This document shows, piece after piece, positions 18,690 to 27,560 of a DNA stretch of 64,000 nucleotides. A program made the translations under genes and the position numbers. How positions within the stretch are numbered: position 1 is the stretch's first letter; every line of letters starts with the position of its first letter. The DNA is from DATFNI01 sp963787205 (GTDB taxonomy: Bacteria > Bacteroidota > Rhodothermia > Balneolales > DATFMH01). The notes beneath the pieces were generated by a model that was not told the origin of the DNA, did no database searches, and saw nothing but the letters and a program-made list of their open reading frames with translations. Where the stretch lies: the NCBI GenBank assembly GCA_963787205.1, contig CAWBCD010000028.1, positions 62,001 through 126,000 on the forward strand. The letters run 5' to 3'.

Positions 18690-19065
18690 GAATGGGTATT
18701 TTAAAAGTTACTGTCAGAACGCATTACTCTTTTTTGAATGGAATGCCAATAGTATGGAGGATTATAACCCTTGTCAAACAGATTAACGATTCATCAAAAT
18801 GATTAATTCATCATGATGAACGAATAAATAACCGGGTTGGTTATTTGGTGAAAGTTAACCGGAAATAACGGATAAATTAATTTCAGGCGAATTAGTTGCG
18901 GGCCATGATTAGGTTATCGGGTTGATTATTGTGATGGTTTGCATAGTATAAACAGACACTTTTTTGCTTTGAGATCAATTTATTGGGAAAAACATCTTTT
19001 ACAGATAAACGTATTCATAGTCAGTTCATTGGCTTCATAACAATAACTTAAAATACAGAATCATC
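18690..19065. other. Divergent intergenic region
   Basis: It lies between the - strand permease and the + strand DUF2231 gene, so it must hold two promoters. It contains ATGATTAATTCATCATGA around 18799-18816, a short dyad. No gene or other repeat is seen. Confidence 0.5.
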
Positions 19066-19632
19066 ATGGGCTTACTTCCCAGTTGGGCGCCGAATATGCA
19101 CCCTCTCGTCATTCATTTTCCAATTGCACTCTTGTTTGCAGCTGTCCTATTTGATTTTTGGGGTCTTGTAAAACGGGATGCGACATGGGCCACAAAAGCC
19201 GCTCTTCTGCTCTTTGTACTTGGAGCTATAGCGGCAATCGTAGCCGTAATCACAGGTCATGAAGCGGCTGAAGGTCTTTTCCACGCCGGCTTGCTGCCCA
19301 AAAGTGCGGGCGCCGATTTACATGCACATGCCGAGCTTGGAGAAGATACCGCATGGTTTTTCGGTATTTACGTGGTAATCCGGCTTATCCTGACCTGGTG
19401 GGGTAAAATGAGTCAGTTATCTTTTGCCGTTGTCGCATTTCTGGTTGGATTTGGCGGCTTGTTCCTTGTTTATGAGACTGCTGAGCATGGTGGAAAGATG
19501 GTGTATGATCATAATCTTGGCACTATGATGTTGAAGGAACAGCGGATAAATATGAAGAAAAATGAGGCGCCCCCTCCGCCTGTTCCGATCCCGGCCGATT
19601 CAGCGTCGCACCAAAACAAAAGCGGGGGCTGA
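19066..19632 (+). CDS. DUF2231 domain membrane protein
   Basis: A 188-residue inner-membrane protein with four hydrophobic segments. It has the DUF2231 signature NMHPLVIHFPIALLFAAVLF (residues 9-28) and later histidines GHEAAEGLFH and YETAEHGGKMVYDH that could bind haem or metal. The family is often found with cytochrome-type genes and its biochemical role is not settled. The tail, after NEAPPPPVPIPADS, is Pro-rich and probably periplasmic. Confidence 0.85.
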   Translation: MGLLPSWAPNMHPLVIHFPIALLFAAVLFDFWGLVKRDATWATKAALLLFVLGAIAAIVAVITGHEAAEGLFHAGLLPKSAGADLHAHAELGEDTAWFFGIYVVIRLILTWWGKMSQLSFAVVAFLVGFGGLFLVYETAEHGGKMVYDHNLGTMMLKEQRINMKKNEAPPPPVPIPADSASHQNKSGG

Positions 19633-19636
19633 GTAG

Positions 19637-19862
19637 GTCGAACAGCCTGTTCGACAAGACAAGCGCCACATGGTGAAACATCGTAATACACCCGGTGCCT
19701 GTTTCCCGAATCGGCAGCTTGCCGCAGTGTGTTGATCGTCATCCGTAGTGAATGCCCCGGCCGTTTCCTGTGGGCGCGATGCGAAGCTGGCAGATTCGCT
19801 GACATAAGCTTACGGTGCCTTTCCTGGTTGTGTTATGGAACTAAATCGAACAGCCTGTTCGA
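19637..19862. repeat. Pair of TCGAACAGCCTGTTCGA hairpins in direct orientation
   Basis: An 8-bp stem with a 3-base loop (GTCGAACA-GCC-TGTTCGAC) at 19637-19655, and a second copy at 19846-19862. Both are followed by similar text (AAGACAAGCGCC and GAGACAAACGCT), so a unit of ~35 bp is repeated 208 bp apart. No coding region lies between. It may be a REP-like unit or a regulator-binding dyad; it falls in the 700-bp gap before the histidine kinase. Confidence 0.6.
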
Positions 19863-20025
19863 CGAGACAAACGCTGAACCGAGGAACTAAATCTGTCAAC
19901 GGTTGAATAGTTTTCAGTGACCAATCTCAGAATAGTATAATTTGAGTGGAACCCTGCATGTAATATATTTAGTCAGGTACTGTTGCTTGTATTATAGGTT
20001 ACTTGTCTGTGCAGGAATAAAAATA

Positions 20026-20178
20026 AATGACTATCCGTAATCAATACAATTTCAAATAGCTCCCTATTATTCCAATCAAAAAAGCCACTGAAATACTGAA
20101 TGTCACGGAATATTTCTTCTGTGTATTTCTGTGCCTCCGTGGCAATTGATGTATGTGTAGCAATTCCGGATAGTCATT
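20026..20178. mobile_element. MITE-like element, copy 2 (153 bp)
   Basis: The left end AATGACTATCCGTAAT and the right end read inward AATGACTATCCGGAAT differ at one base. The 8-bp direct repeats TAAAAATA at 20018-20025 and 20179-20186 are exact. It has no ORF. The interior contains CACGGAATATTTC and CTGTGCCTCCGTGGCAA, an imperfect inverted pair also seen near 50361-50417. Confidence 0.85.
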
Positions 20179-20330
20179 TAAAAATAAAAGGTGCGTTTAA
20201 AAAAAACAGCAATCTAACGTATTGTGAGTTCTGCATTTCTTCATTTGAATAATTCCGTGTAAATTCGATAATAAAGGGAACGGGTGTAAGTAGTTATACC
20301 TATTTTAAAAAATCTGTGTAAATACGTGTT

Positions 20331-23300
20331 TTGAGGTTGGGAGAGCTGTCAAATCGCTTGTTAGTCGGGCCACTCATTTTATCAATCAGGGCTACGAGGA
20401 CCAAATCTACGGGATTTGTAGCCATTCTCGTGTTATGTGCGTGTGTCCGGGCGTTTGGAGCCACTGAAACAGGAATCCCCGAGATCCACAGATACTCTCC
20501 AACCATATATCATGCCAGTTCACAGAACTGGGCGGCAGTTCAGGATAAAAAAGGTATCATGTATTTCGGGAATACCGATGGTGTCCTCAGATTCGATGGG
20601 GTGAACTGGCAACTGATCAAAACACAAAAAAATACGGCTGTACGTGCTCTGGCAATTGGAAAAGACGGCAGAATTTATGTAGGGGGACAAAGTGAATTCG
20701 GATATCTGGTACCTGATTCCAGCGGTGTGCTCAACTTTCATTCTCTTGTATCAAAGTTGCGCCCGGCGGAGCGGGACTTTTCCGATGTGTGGAACATCTA
20801 CGTAACCAATGAAGGAATATATTTTGTTTCTGCACAGCGGTTATTTCGCATGGATAAGTATGGTTTTATTCAAAGCTGGAAAGCACCATCTTACATCTTT
20901 AACTCTTACCTGGTTGATGGAAAGGTACTGATCGACGACAAGAAAAATGGGTTGATGGGTCTGGATAACGATGTCCTCGTTTCTGTGCCCGATGCCAGTG
21001 AATTTGTCAAACTCAACACCTGTTCCATTCTGCCATACAATGGGACAACAAAACTGGTTGTAACCAGTGGACAGGGATTGTTTCTCTTCGATGGCAGGCA
21101 TCTCAAACCTTTTAAAACCTATGCTGATTCACTTCTAAGGGGTTCTGATCCATATATTGCAAAAAAACTGCTGGACGGGACATACCTGATAGGTACACTC
21201 AAAGACGGACTTATTAACATTGACAAGGATGGGTACCTGCTGCATGTGATTAACCGGAAGAATGGTCTGCAGGATAATGCGGTGCTTAATATCTTCGAAG
21301 ATCAGGACCTGGATGTCTGGGCGATGCACCAGAACGGCATCTCGCGAATATCATGGTTTTCTGTTTTCTCGAAATTTTTCGGTCCGCTCTACAATTTACA
21401 AGGCAGTGTGGAGTCCATTGTCCGATATAAGAAAAAGCTGTACGTAGCCACAGGGCTTGGAGTCTATGAATTGGTTGATGATTTTGGGAATTATGAAAAG
21501 AACCAGTACGCATTTCGTCCGGTAAAAGGAATTGACGAACAGACCTGGAAGCTCCTTGCAACTTCACAAGGGATACTTGCTGCAACAGCAAACGGAGTGT
21601 ATCGTATCCAGGACAATCATTCCACACTTTTATTATCTGATGAAGCCTTTACCTTTTTCCAGCCGCCTAACGATAGTACGACCGTCTTCGCTGGTCTTTC
21701 CAATGGGGTCGCTATCTTTAATCTTCATGGATCTGAGTGGAAATTTACCGGACGAATACCGGGGATAACCCGTCAAATAAAAAGTATTTACCAGGATTCA
21801 TACGGATTACTGTGGTTAGGAACGGACTACCAGGGAGTTATCGTCGCTGATTATAAGGGAGGAGGCAACTGGGACATCCAGTCATACGGTCCTGCTGACG
21901 GGCTTCCAAAAGGCCAAATGAGCATCGTGCCTGTAAAAGGAAGTGTATATATAGGAACAGAACACGGCTTTTATCGTCCGGTTCGGGGGACAACCCTCAC
22001 AGATAATGAAACAAGATTCAGTTTCGAACCGACTAGCATACTGGCACATCATTCAACAGGTAAGACAAATACAACCAACATATATGAGGACCCCAATAAC
22101 CGGTTGTGGTTTATCACCCCGGATAGCATAGGTTACGCAACCCGGCGCAATGATGGTGCCTACGACTATCATTCATGGCCATTTCGTAAGTTCATTGAGG
22201 ATGGTATACGATCGGTATATGTCGATGGACAAACTGTCTGGTTCGGGGGATCCGGTACTCTTGTTGAGGGCAACCTGAAGCAGGCATTGTCGGTTAATCC
22301 ATCATTGCACTTATATATTACAAAGATCACCGAATCGCGAAGTGTATCTGATCAGGATCACCAGGTGACCGTTTCATACCCGCTCACTCAGAATCAGGGC
22401 GAGAAAAACCTGAAGGTGCGTTCCGGTCATACTACAATTCGCTTCGACTATTCTATTCCTGAAATAGGCGGCGATCCTCAAACAACGTATCGTTACCGCA
22501 TGAACGGTTATGATGAGAGTTGGTCCGACTGGTCATCCTATCCGTATAAAGAATACACAAACCTGACGAATGGTGATTACAGGTTTGAAGTGCAGGCAAG
22601 AAACGCAACTGGATTTCTGAGTCATATTGCCAGCTTTGAGGTTGAAATCCTGCCGCCCTGGTACAAGACTGAATGGGCCTATATATTTTATTTGCTGGGT
22701 ATCCTGCTATTGTGGTATGTAATCGATCGGGGACGCCTGCGATTGTTGAGCAGCAGGAACGTTCATCTCGAAGAGGTGATATCAGAGCGAACCGAACAGG
22801 TTCTCGAGCAGAATGAGAAACTGGGAGAGTCAAATGCTAAGCTCCAGCGGATCAATGAATTACAGAAGGAATTTTTGAGCACTGTATCACACGATCTGAG
22901 AAATCCTCTAAGTGCCATACAAAGTATCTCTGAAATATTAGCAGAAGAGATTGAGAATGGGGGAAATCCCGAAGAATTACTTCAGCGCAATCGCCAGGCA
23001 TTCGGCATGATTAACGACAGCGCCAAGTACATGAGCGAGATTATAAGCAATCTGCTTGATTTATCAGCCATAGAATCCGGACGCGTTGCGCTGCAGAGAG
23101 ACGAGTTAGATCTGGTCGAGTTATTGCGCAAAGTGCTGCCTAATTACACTAGCCAGGCTGAGCGCAAAGATATTCATATTGAGGCGACGACCCCAGAACA
23201 TTGCGTGATATCGGCTGATCCAAGCAGAATCAGGCAGGTGATGGAAAATCTGATTAGTAACGCTATCAAATATTCACCACAGGGCTCCGAGGTACTGATT

Positions 23301-23600
23301 GGAATATATCCGGAATCAACGCGGGTGAAAAATGGCGTTCGTTTCAGTGTTTCGGATGACGGACCCGGCCTTTCGGATGAGGACAAGGGTAAACTGTTTA
23401 GGAAATTCCAGAAACTTTCTGCCACACCAACCGGCGGCGAAAAGTCGACCGGACTTGGATTGTACATCACAAGGTCACTCGTCCAGATGCATGACGGACA
23501 GATATGGGTGGAATCCAAACAGGGGAATGGAGCCACCTTTAACGTGGAGTTGCCGGTGAAAGATGTGAATGCCTTTTATGATGTTCAGGTACATTCCTGA
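20331..23600 (+). CDS. Sensor histidine kinase with periplasmic two-component-regulator propeller and Y_Y_Y domain
   Basis: About 1089 residues from the TTG at 20331; no ATG is available before the signal segment (TGFVAILVLCACVRAFG). The large periplasmic part has repeated propeller blades (e.g. AAVQDKKGIMYFGNTDGVL, LKDGLINIDKDGYLLHVI, YQDSYGLLWLGTDYQGVI) to residue ~650. It is followed by a Y_Y_Y domain (YRYRMNGYDESWSDWSSYPY, ~700-775), one membrane helix (~783-800), a coiled coil, HisKA (LSTVSHDLRNPLSAIQSI, phospho-acceptor His about 854), and HATPase (MENLISNAIKYSP; SDDGPGLSDEDKGKLF; GLGLYITRSL). The sensor half resembles Bacteroides hybrid two-component systems, but the receiver and AraC-type DNA-binding domains are missing and no response regulator is adjacent. 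The ligand is probably a periplasmic glycan or metabolite (inference). Confidence 0.92.
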   Translation: MRLGELSNRLLVGPLILSIRATRTKSTGFVAILVLCACVRAFGATETGIPEIHRYSPTIYHASSQNWAAVQDKKGIMYFGNTDGVLRFDGVNWQLIKTQKNTAVRALAIGKDGRIYVGGQSEFGYLVPDSSGVLNFHSLVSKLRPAERDFSDVWNIYVTNEGIYFVSAQRLFRMDKYGFIQSWKAPSYIFNSYLVDGKVLIDDKKNGLMGLDNDVLVSVPDASEFVKLNTCSILPYNGTTKLVVTSGQGLFLFDGRHLKPFKTYADSLLRGSDPYIAKKLLDGTYLIGTLKDGLINIDKDGYLLHVINRKNGLQDNAVLNIFEDQDLDVWAMHQNGISRISWFSVFSKFFGPLYNLQGSVESIVRYKKKLYVATGLGVYELVDDFGNYEKNQYAFRPVKGIDEQTWKLLATSQGILAATANGVYRIQDNHSTLLLSDEAFTFFQPPNDSTTVFAGLSNGVAIFNLHGSEWKFTGRIPGITRQIKSIYQDSYGLLWLGTDYQGVIVADYKGGGNWDIQSYGPADGLPKGQMSIVPVKGSVYIGTEHGFYRPVRGTTLTDNETRFSFEPTSILAHHSTGKTNTTNIYEDPNNRLWFITPDSIGYATRRNDGAYDYHSWPFRKFIEDGIRSVYVDGQTVWFGGSGTLVEGNLKQALSVNPSLHLYITKITESRSVSDQDHQVTVSYPLTQNQGEKNLKVRSGHTTIRFDYSIPEIGGDPQTTYRYRMNGYDESWSDWSSYPYKEYTNLTNGDYRFEVQARNATGFLSHIASFEVEILPPWYKTEWAYIFYLLGILLLWYVIDRGRLRLLSSRNVHLEEVISERTEQVLEQNEKLGESNAKLQRINELQKEFLSTVSHDLRNPLSAIQSISEILAEEIENGGNPEELLQRNRQAFGMINDSAKYMSEIISNLLDLSAIESGRVALQRDELDLVELLRKVLPNYTSQAERKDIHIEATTPEHCVISADPSRIRQVMENLISNAIKYSPQGSEVLIGIYPESTRVKNGVRFSVSDDGPGLSDEDKGKLFRKFQKLSATPTGGEKSTGLGLYITRSLVQMHDGQIWVESKQGNGATFNVELPVKDVNAFYDVQVHS

Positions 23601-23610
23601 TCGTGGGCCC

Positions 23611-23997
23611 CTATTTCAAATCGGAGACAGGGCTGATATCATCGGATGGTTTCTCTATCATATACTTCTTAACCGGTTCTCCGCCAATAAGATGTTCTTG
23701 TATGATGTGCTCCAGCACCTCGGGAGTGCAATGATGATACCAAATACCCTCAGGGTAAACTACCGCTATCGGTCCCTGCATGCACACACGAAGACAATTG
23801 GCTTTTGAACGATAAATTTGCCCGTTTTGAGAGAGATTTAATTCTTTGAGTCTGCTTTTCAGATACTTCCAGGATTCGAGTCCCACTTCTTTTGGGCAGC
23901 ACTTAGGCTCGGTTTGGTCGCAACACAGAAAAATGTGTCTTTGAATATTGGCGATACCCAACTCTTTAACCTTCGTCTGTAATTTCTTATTTGACAT
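23611..23997 (-). CDS. Thioredoxin-like [2Fe-2S] ferredoxin
   Basis: A 128-residue protein: RHIFLCCDQTEPKCCPKEVG, then RSKANCLRVCMQGPIAVVYP and PEGIWYHHCTPEVLEHIIQE. The cysteines near residues 25, 33/34, 68 and 72 match the four ligands of Trx-like 2Fe-2S ferredoxins. The extra adjacent Cys residues (CC twice) are unusual. It is a cytoplasmic electron carrier; its partner is unknown. It is convergent with the histidine kinase, with only 10 bp between the stops. Confidence 0.88.
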   Translation of the reverse strand: MSNKKLQTKVKELGIANIQRHIFLCCDQTEPKCCPKEVGLESWKYLKSRLKELNLSQNGQIYRSKANCLRVCMQGPIAVVYPEGIWYHHCTPEVLEHIIQEHLIGGEPVKKYMIEKPSDDISPVSDLK

Positions 23998-24155
23998 AGA
24001 GTTAAAATTTATGATCTAAATAACGTGAATCCGACATAAGGAAATTATGGAACAAAAGTTTCGAATACACGGATGACGATGGAACGAAGACAGTAGCTGT
24101 CCAGATGCTTTGATCTCTGTTCATAGATAAATATAAGGGTATACAAAAACAGTAA

Positions 24156-24374
24156 ATGACTATCCGGAATCAGACTAATATTTACCTTGGAATTGCTCGG
24201 GTAATAGAAACCACCGGGTACACTGAGAATTACGCAGAGAGCACAGGGATTTGAGCCTTATTTCTCTGTGAACATCATGCCTGCTTTTCCCGATGAATCA
24301 GAATGTGGTCTCCAGAGAATCCCGACTGTAAAACCTTTGCTATGCAGTCGCTGTACTACTTACGGAAAGTCATT
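24156..24374. mobile_element. MITE-like element, copy 3 (219 bp)
   Basis: The left end is AATGACTATCCGGAAT; the right end read inward is AATGACTTTCCGTAAG. The 8-bp direct repeats AAACAGTA at 24148-24155 and 24375-24382 are exact, giving strong evidence of transposition. Its left half matches the partial copy at 17666. Its right half, inverted, matches 34165-34290. Small ORFs inside it are accidental. The remaining gap to 24482 ends with CTTATATCGAACTCA (24466-24480), a 15-mer that recurs inverted at 37402-37416. Confidence 0.88.
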
Positions 24375-24482
24375 AAACAGTAATTTGGGATATGAACCCG
24401 TTCGTCGTTTCAAAAAGGTAACCGTCCACAGTCATCCGTCTATTGTCTGAAATCAAAATCGAATACTTATATCGAACTCAGG

Positions 24483-25721
24483 TTAATTAGTTTTAGTTGA
24501 TGTTTCTGTTTCTGCCGGAACGGAGTGGATCATAATATATTGGTCATTATGGTCAGTGGTGAAAATGAGATAATCATTTCCGCCGTGCTTTAGTTTCAGG
24601 CGTTTATATAGTAACTCGGGAGTTTCCGGGAAACCTCTGGATGCAATATTGGCCCGCCTGATCGTAGTGCTTTTTAAATAGGCCGTGATGTCGCGCTTAT
24701 GGGCCGGAAGGACGTATTTTGTTTGATAAATCTTACCAGGAAAAGAAGGAATGAGAGAATCGGATGTGAGATATATGACAGCAGGATGGAGGCGAAACAA
24801 ATGAAATGTACGGCAAAGAACATCAACCATTTCGGCTTTCGTAAATGCAGGATCAGGATGATATAGATAGTTGCCAACCGGTTTTGTGTCAGGTTGTAAT
24901 TTTTGATAAAAAGGCCGATTCAGCGAATAGCTAACCCCGCCCAGTGCATCTAACTGAGTCGCCCGGATCATTACTGACTCGCTGTCCGTTTTCTTTGTAT
25001 CCAGGATGGCCAACAGCTCTTTGCATTCGCCTCTGTGTGAAACAACATCGATTACAGATATTCCCGGTAATAGACGTAGTGTTTCAGTGATATCCATCAT
25101 TGGAGAGAGTTTCAGAAGGATGTGTCTTGCCTTGCGCTTCAGGAGATCGAGGTTTCCCGGAATGTCAGGAATACTGTTCTGCAGACTGATCACCCGGCGG
25201 CCACCTTCCCGCCGCGACGGATCGGCATAGATCATGTCAAATGAATGATCCCGAAAGGTAGCCAGTTCTTTCAGTCCATCATTATTATTGACCACGATAT
25301 TATCAACCCCCAGTTTTTTAAAGTTGTACCCGGCCATCAAACACATTACCGGATTTTGGTCGATGTAGTAAAACTTTTCAAATTTGCCTGAAAGGGCGGC
25401 CGCATCTACACCAAGTCCTCCAGTGATGTCGATCGCAGTTTTACCGTTGCAGATATCGAGGGCAGCTTTATAACGGGCTGTGGCTTCACTGGACGCCTGT
25501 TGCAGGGCCGTATTATCCAGCAGAACATTATGAGCAAGCCACGATGGCAGTTTGTCTTTGGCCTTTTGTCGGCAGGCAACTTGTTCAACGATAGCGCGCG
25601 ACGGCCAGTGCTTGTGGCACGACAATTCGAGAGCCAAGGTCGACGGATCTCTGTCCCGATATTCAGATATGGCTTCCAGGATCTTAGGATCTGTAATATG
25701 GCGGAATTCGCTTTCGTTCAA
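24483..25721 (-). CDS. Class I methyltransferase with C-terminal THUMP-like domain
   Basis: A 412-residue protein. The N-terminal helical part (residues 1-90) is followed by a SAM-binding core: AIDITGGLGVDAAALSGKFE (motif I), FYYIDQNPVMCLMAGYNFKK (motif II), and DMIYADPSRREGGRRVISLQ (DPxR, equivalent to DPPY). A C-terminal THUMP-like domain (TIRRANIASRGFPETPELLY, then KHGGNDYLIFTT) completes the family. This architecture is typical of Bacteroidota and implies an RNA substrate, probably tRNA or rRNA (inference). It starts 12 bp after the Smr-domain gene and is co-transcribed with it. Confidence 0.88.
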   Translation of the reverse strand: MNESEFRHITDPKILEAISEYRDRDPSTLALELSCHKHWPSRAIVEQVACRQKAKDKLPSWLAHNVLLDNTALQQASSEATARYKAALDICNGKTAIDITGGLGVDAAALSGKFEKFYYIDQNPVMCLMAGYNFKKLGVDNIVVNNNDGLKELATFRDHSFDMIYADPSRREGGRRVISLQNSIPDIPGNLDLLKRKARHILLKLSPMMDITETLRLLPGISVIDVVSHRGECKELLAILDTKKTDSESVMIRATQLDALGGVSYSLNRPFYQKLQPDTKPVGNYLYHPDPAFTKAEMVDVLCRTFHLFRLHPAVIYLTSDSLIPSFPGKIYQTKYVLPAHKRDITAYLKSTTIRRANIASRGFPETPELLYKRLKLKHGGNDYLIFTTDHNDQYIMIHSVPAETETSTKTN

Positions 25722-25733
25722 TCCGGGCTGGTA

Positions 25734-26015
25734 TCAGCTGTCTTTTTTTAACGTCACCAGTGTGGCTCCCCAGCCGCCTGTCTCTGGACCCGCAAGCTGG
25801 TAGCGGGATACCCGTTTGTTCTTGTCGAGGATCGAATGGACCGTTCTGCGAAGCGTACCGGTTCCTTTTCCATGGATGATTCTCAGGTGATAAATACCGG
25901 CATCAATGCATGCTTCGATATAATCGGGAATCAGTGTTTTTATGTCCTTCGGTGAAAAAGTGTGAAGGTCGAGTACGCCATCAATTGGGTAAGGGACGGG
26001 ATCATCTGGCTGCAT
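25734..26015 (-). CDS. Small Smr-domain protein (MutS2 C-terminal type)
   Basis: A 93-residue stand-alone Smr domain: GVLDLHTFSPKDIKTLIPDY (LDLH motif), HLRIIHGKGTGTLRRTVHSI (the HGKGxG loop) and a Gly-rich end (GPETGGWGATLVTL). Such domains have nicking-endonuclease or RNA-binding activity. It is the first gene of a two-gene unit with the THUMP-like methyltransferase, which may hint at a shared role on structured RNA (inference). Confidence 0.9.
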   Translation of the reverse strand: MQPDDPVPYPIDGVLDLHTFSPKDIKTLIPDYIEACIDAGIYHLRIIHGKGTGTLRRTVHSILDKNKRVSRYQLAGPETGGWGATLVTLKKDS

Positions 26016-26166
26016 TTTCAGTTCACTGGGTAAAATATTTCTTCCTTTCGGTGGAAGATAAACATACCAATTGACACTGTTGTAGAAATACTACCGTATG
26101 GCCAATGCTCATATCCGGTTTGCCGCATAACAAAACAGATAGGGGGAGGTGAATGGGTTCGGTTCG

Positions 26167-27051
26167 TTAGTTGCGTGAGACGATATACCCTCTGTCAGTT
26201 GCGCTGTACTTCAGGTTGGCAGCCTGGCAGATGTTATTAAGCACGTCTCTGGCCCCGGTTGGGCGCGCGATAAAAATAGTGAGTGAATCCTGGAGAATGT
26301 TCGTATTTGTCGCACGTATCATAATATTATAGCGACGTTCCATCTCTCCAAAGATGACCGCCAGAGGCTGTGAGTTAAAGGAAAGTCCGTTTTCTCTCCA
26401 TGAAATGGTATGGCTGACATTGGCTATTTCCGGTTCCGTAGGCTGCGGACTATTTTTAACGATGCGGCTGGTCTGTCCGGACAGAAGTGTAACTGATTTT
26501 TGAGGATCGGCTTTTGGGATAAAATCCAGTTTTCCTTTGACGAGCGTTACGACCGTTTCTTTGCCCGGATCGGTGTCCCATGCACGCACATTGAATTTGG
26601 TGTTGACCGATTTGATGATGCTGTTATTGGTAACTACCTCAAAAGGCTGAATGTTGCCTTTGACGTTAAAAAATGCTTCTCCGTTCAGCTTTACCCGTCG
26701 ATCTACCCATCCGTAGTTTCGATTGTAGGTAAGCGTTGTCCCGCTGTTCAATTGGACAATACTATGATCGGGCAGTGCTGTTGTAATTGTTTGACCAAAC
26801 GGCGCTTTAATCACAATAGGCTCCACCCACAGGTGATGCAAGCCACCTAAAATAGCCAGGACAGTCAGGCTGTAAAGAATCCGTTTTATGGTTGGAGAAG
26901 AACGGTTGTCCCGATGTTCTTTCGGTTTAGGCACTACCGCCAGGGTTGATGCCGTACCCGAATTCTCGGTCGGTACAATAACCTCCAGATTCTCTTCCCC
27001 CCCCACGACCTGTAATGTGTTGGTTGTTTTGTGATTTTCCAGACTACTCAT
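26167..27051 (-). CDS. FecR family anti-sigma/signal-transfer protein (orphan)
   Basis: A 294-residue protein with a cytoplasmic N-terminal part (~75 residues), one membrane helix (KRILYSLTVLAILGGLHHLW), and a periplasmic FecR domain: APFGQTITTALPDHSIVQLN, NGEAFFNVKGNIQPFEVVTN, NTKFNVRAWDTDPGKETVVT and LLSGQTSRIVKNS. A C-terminal STN-like/DUF4974 module follows (LAVIFGEMERRYNIMIRAT to LKYSATDRGYIVSRN). FecR proteins pass signals from TonB-dependent receptors to an ECF sigma factor, but no sigma gene or SusC gene is adjacent, so its partner must be elsewhere. Confidence 0.9.
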   Translation of the reverse strand: MSSLENHKTTNTLQVVGGEENLEVIVPTENSGTASTLAVVPKPKEHRDNRSSPTIKRILYSLTVLAILGGLHHLWVEPIVIKAPFGQTITTALPDHSIVQLNSGTTLTYNRNYGWVDRRVKLNGEAFFNVKGNIQPFEVVTNNSIIKSVNTKFNVRAWDTDPGKETVVTLVKGKLDFIPKADPQKSVTLLSGQTSRIVKNSPQPTEPEIANVSHTISWRENGLSFNSQPLAVIFGEMERRYNIMIRATNTNILQDSLTIFIARPTGARDVLNNICQAANLKYSATDRGYIVSRN

Positions 27052-27501
27052 GTTCGTATGACCCCAAAGGAACAGTTTCTATATCTGGATATAAGTTACC
27101 AGTTATAGACGCAAATTTTACTTTAGAAATCTCTAAGAATTGATTGAATTGTGATAACCTGTTTCACATTTTATCGTTACACATTACGTTCTGCTTAAGT
27201 GGGTACTATACACTTCAGTAACTCTTAATGAAGTTGCATATCAAGGATGATCAAAATATTACCACCATATAAGCAGATTGTTAATGAAAGAGGGGGGTAG
27301 CTAATACATAGTATATGTTACAAATATTCAGCTGAGGGTCAAGTTACATATTGATAATAATTATGCTGATTGGGGCTGATATTGCATAGAGGGATGGTTG
27401 ATGTTGACCTAAAGCGCAGATCTGGTGGTGTTTACCGGCCGGTTTTATATCGGATCAGCTCTCTTAAGAATCGGGACGAGACCTGCACGGTTTTGCAACA
27501 T
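27052..27501. other. Intergenic region upstream of fecR
   Basis: About 450 bp, AT-rich near 27090-27360. No convincing gene: the short frames here lack family features. The promoter of the FecR gene must lie in its left part. Confidence 0.5.
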
Positions 27502-27538
27502 AAAACAACCCCTGAAAGCATAATCCAGGGGTTGTTAA
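27502..27538 (-). terminator. Intrinsic terminator of the HiPIP gene
   Basis: The arms AACAACCCCTG (27504-27514) and CAGGGGTTGTT (27526-27536) pair over 11 bp. In the - direction the stem is followed by TTTTATG. It lies 22-58 bases past the HiPIP stop. Confidence 0.75.
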
Positions 27539-27560
27539 TTTCAGAAAGATTGGAACCAGA

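Noticed and set aside
20331..23600. Complete hybrid two-component system (HTCS)
   Set aside because: No receiver or AraC-type domain follows the ATPase domain; the stop at 23600 is clear.
16496..24374. Idea that the IS256 copy mobilises the MITE-like family
   Set aside because: Both carry GGATAGT-type text, but in the IS it starts at the tip reading inward, while in the small elements it reads outward; the tips do not match. The 8-bp duplication is compatible with several other families.
24268..24450. 60-codon ORF in the gap before the THUMP-like gene
   Set aside because: It runs across the MITE-like element and its target duplication; not a gene.
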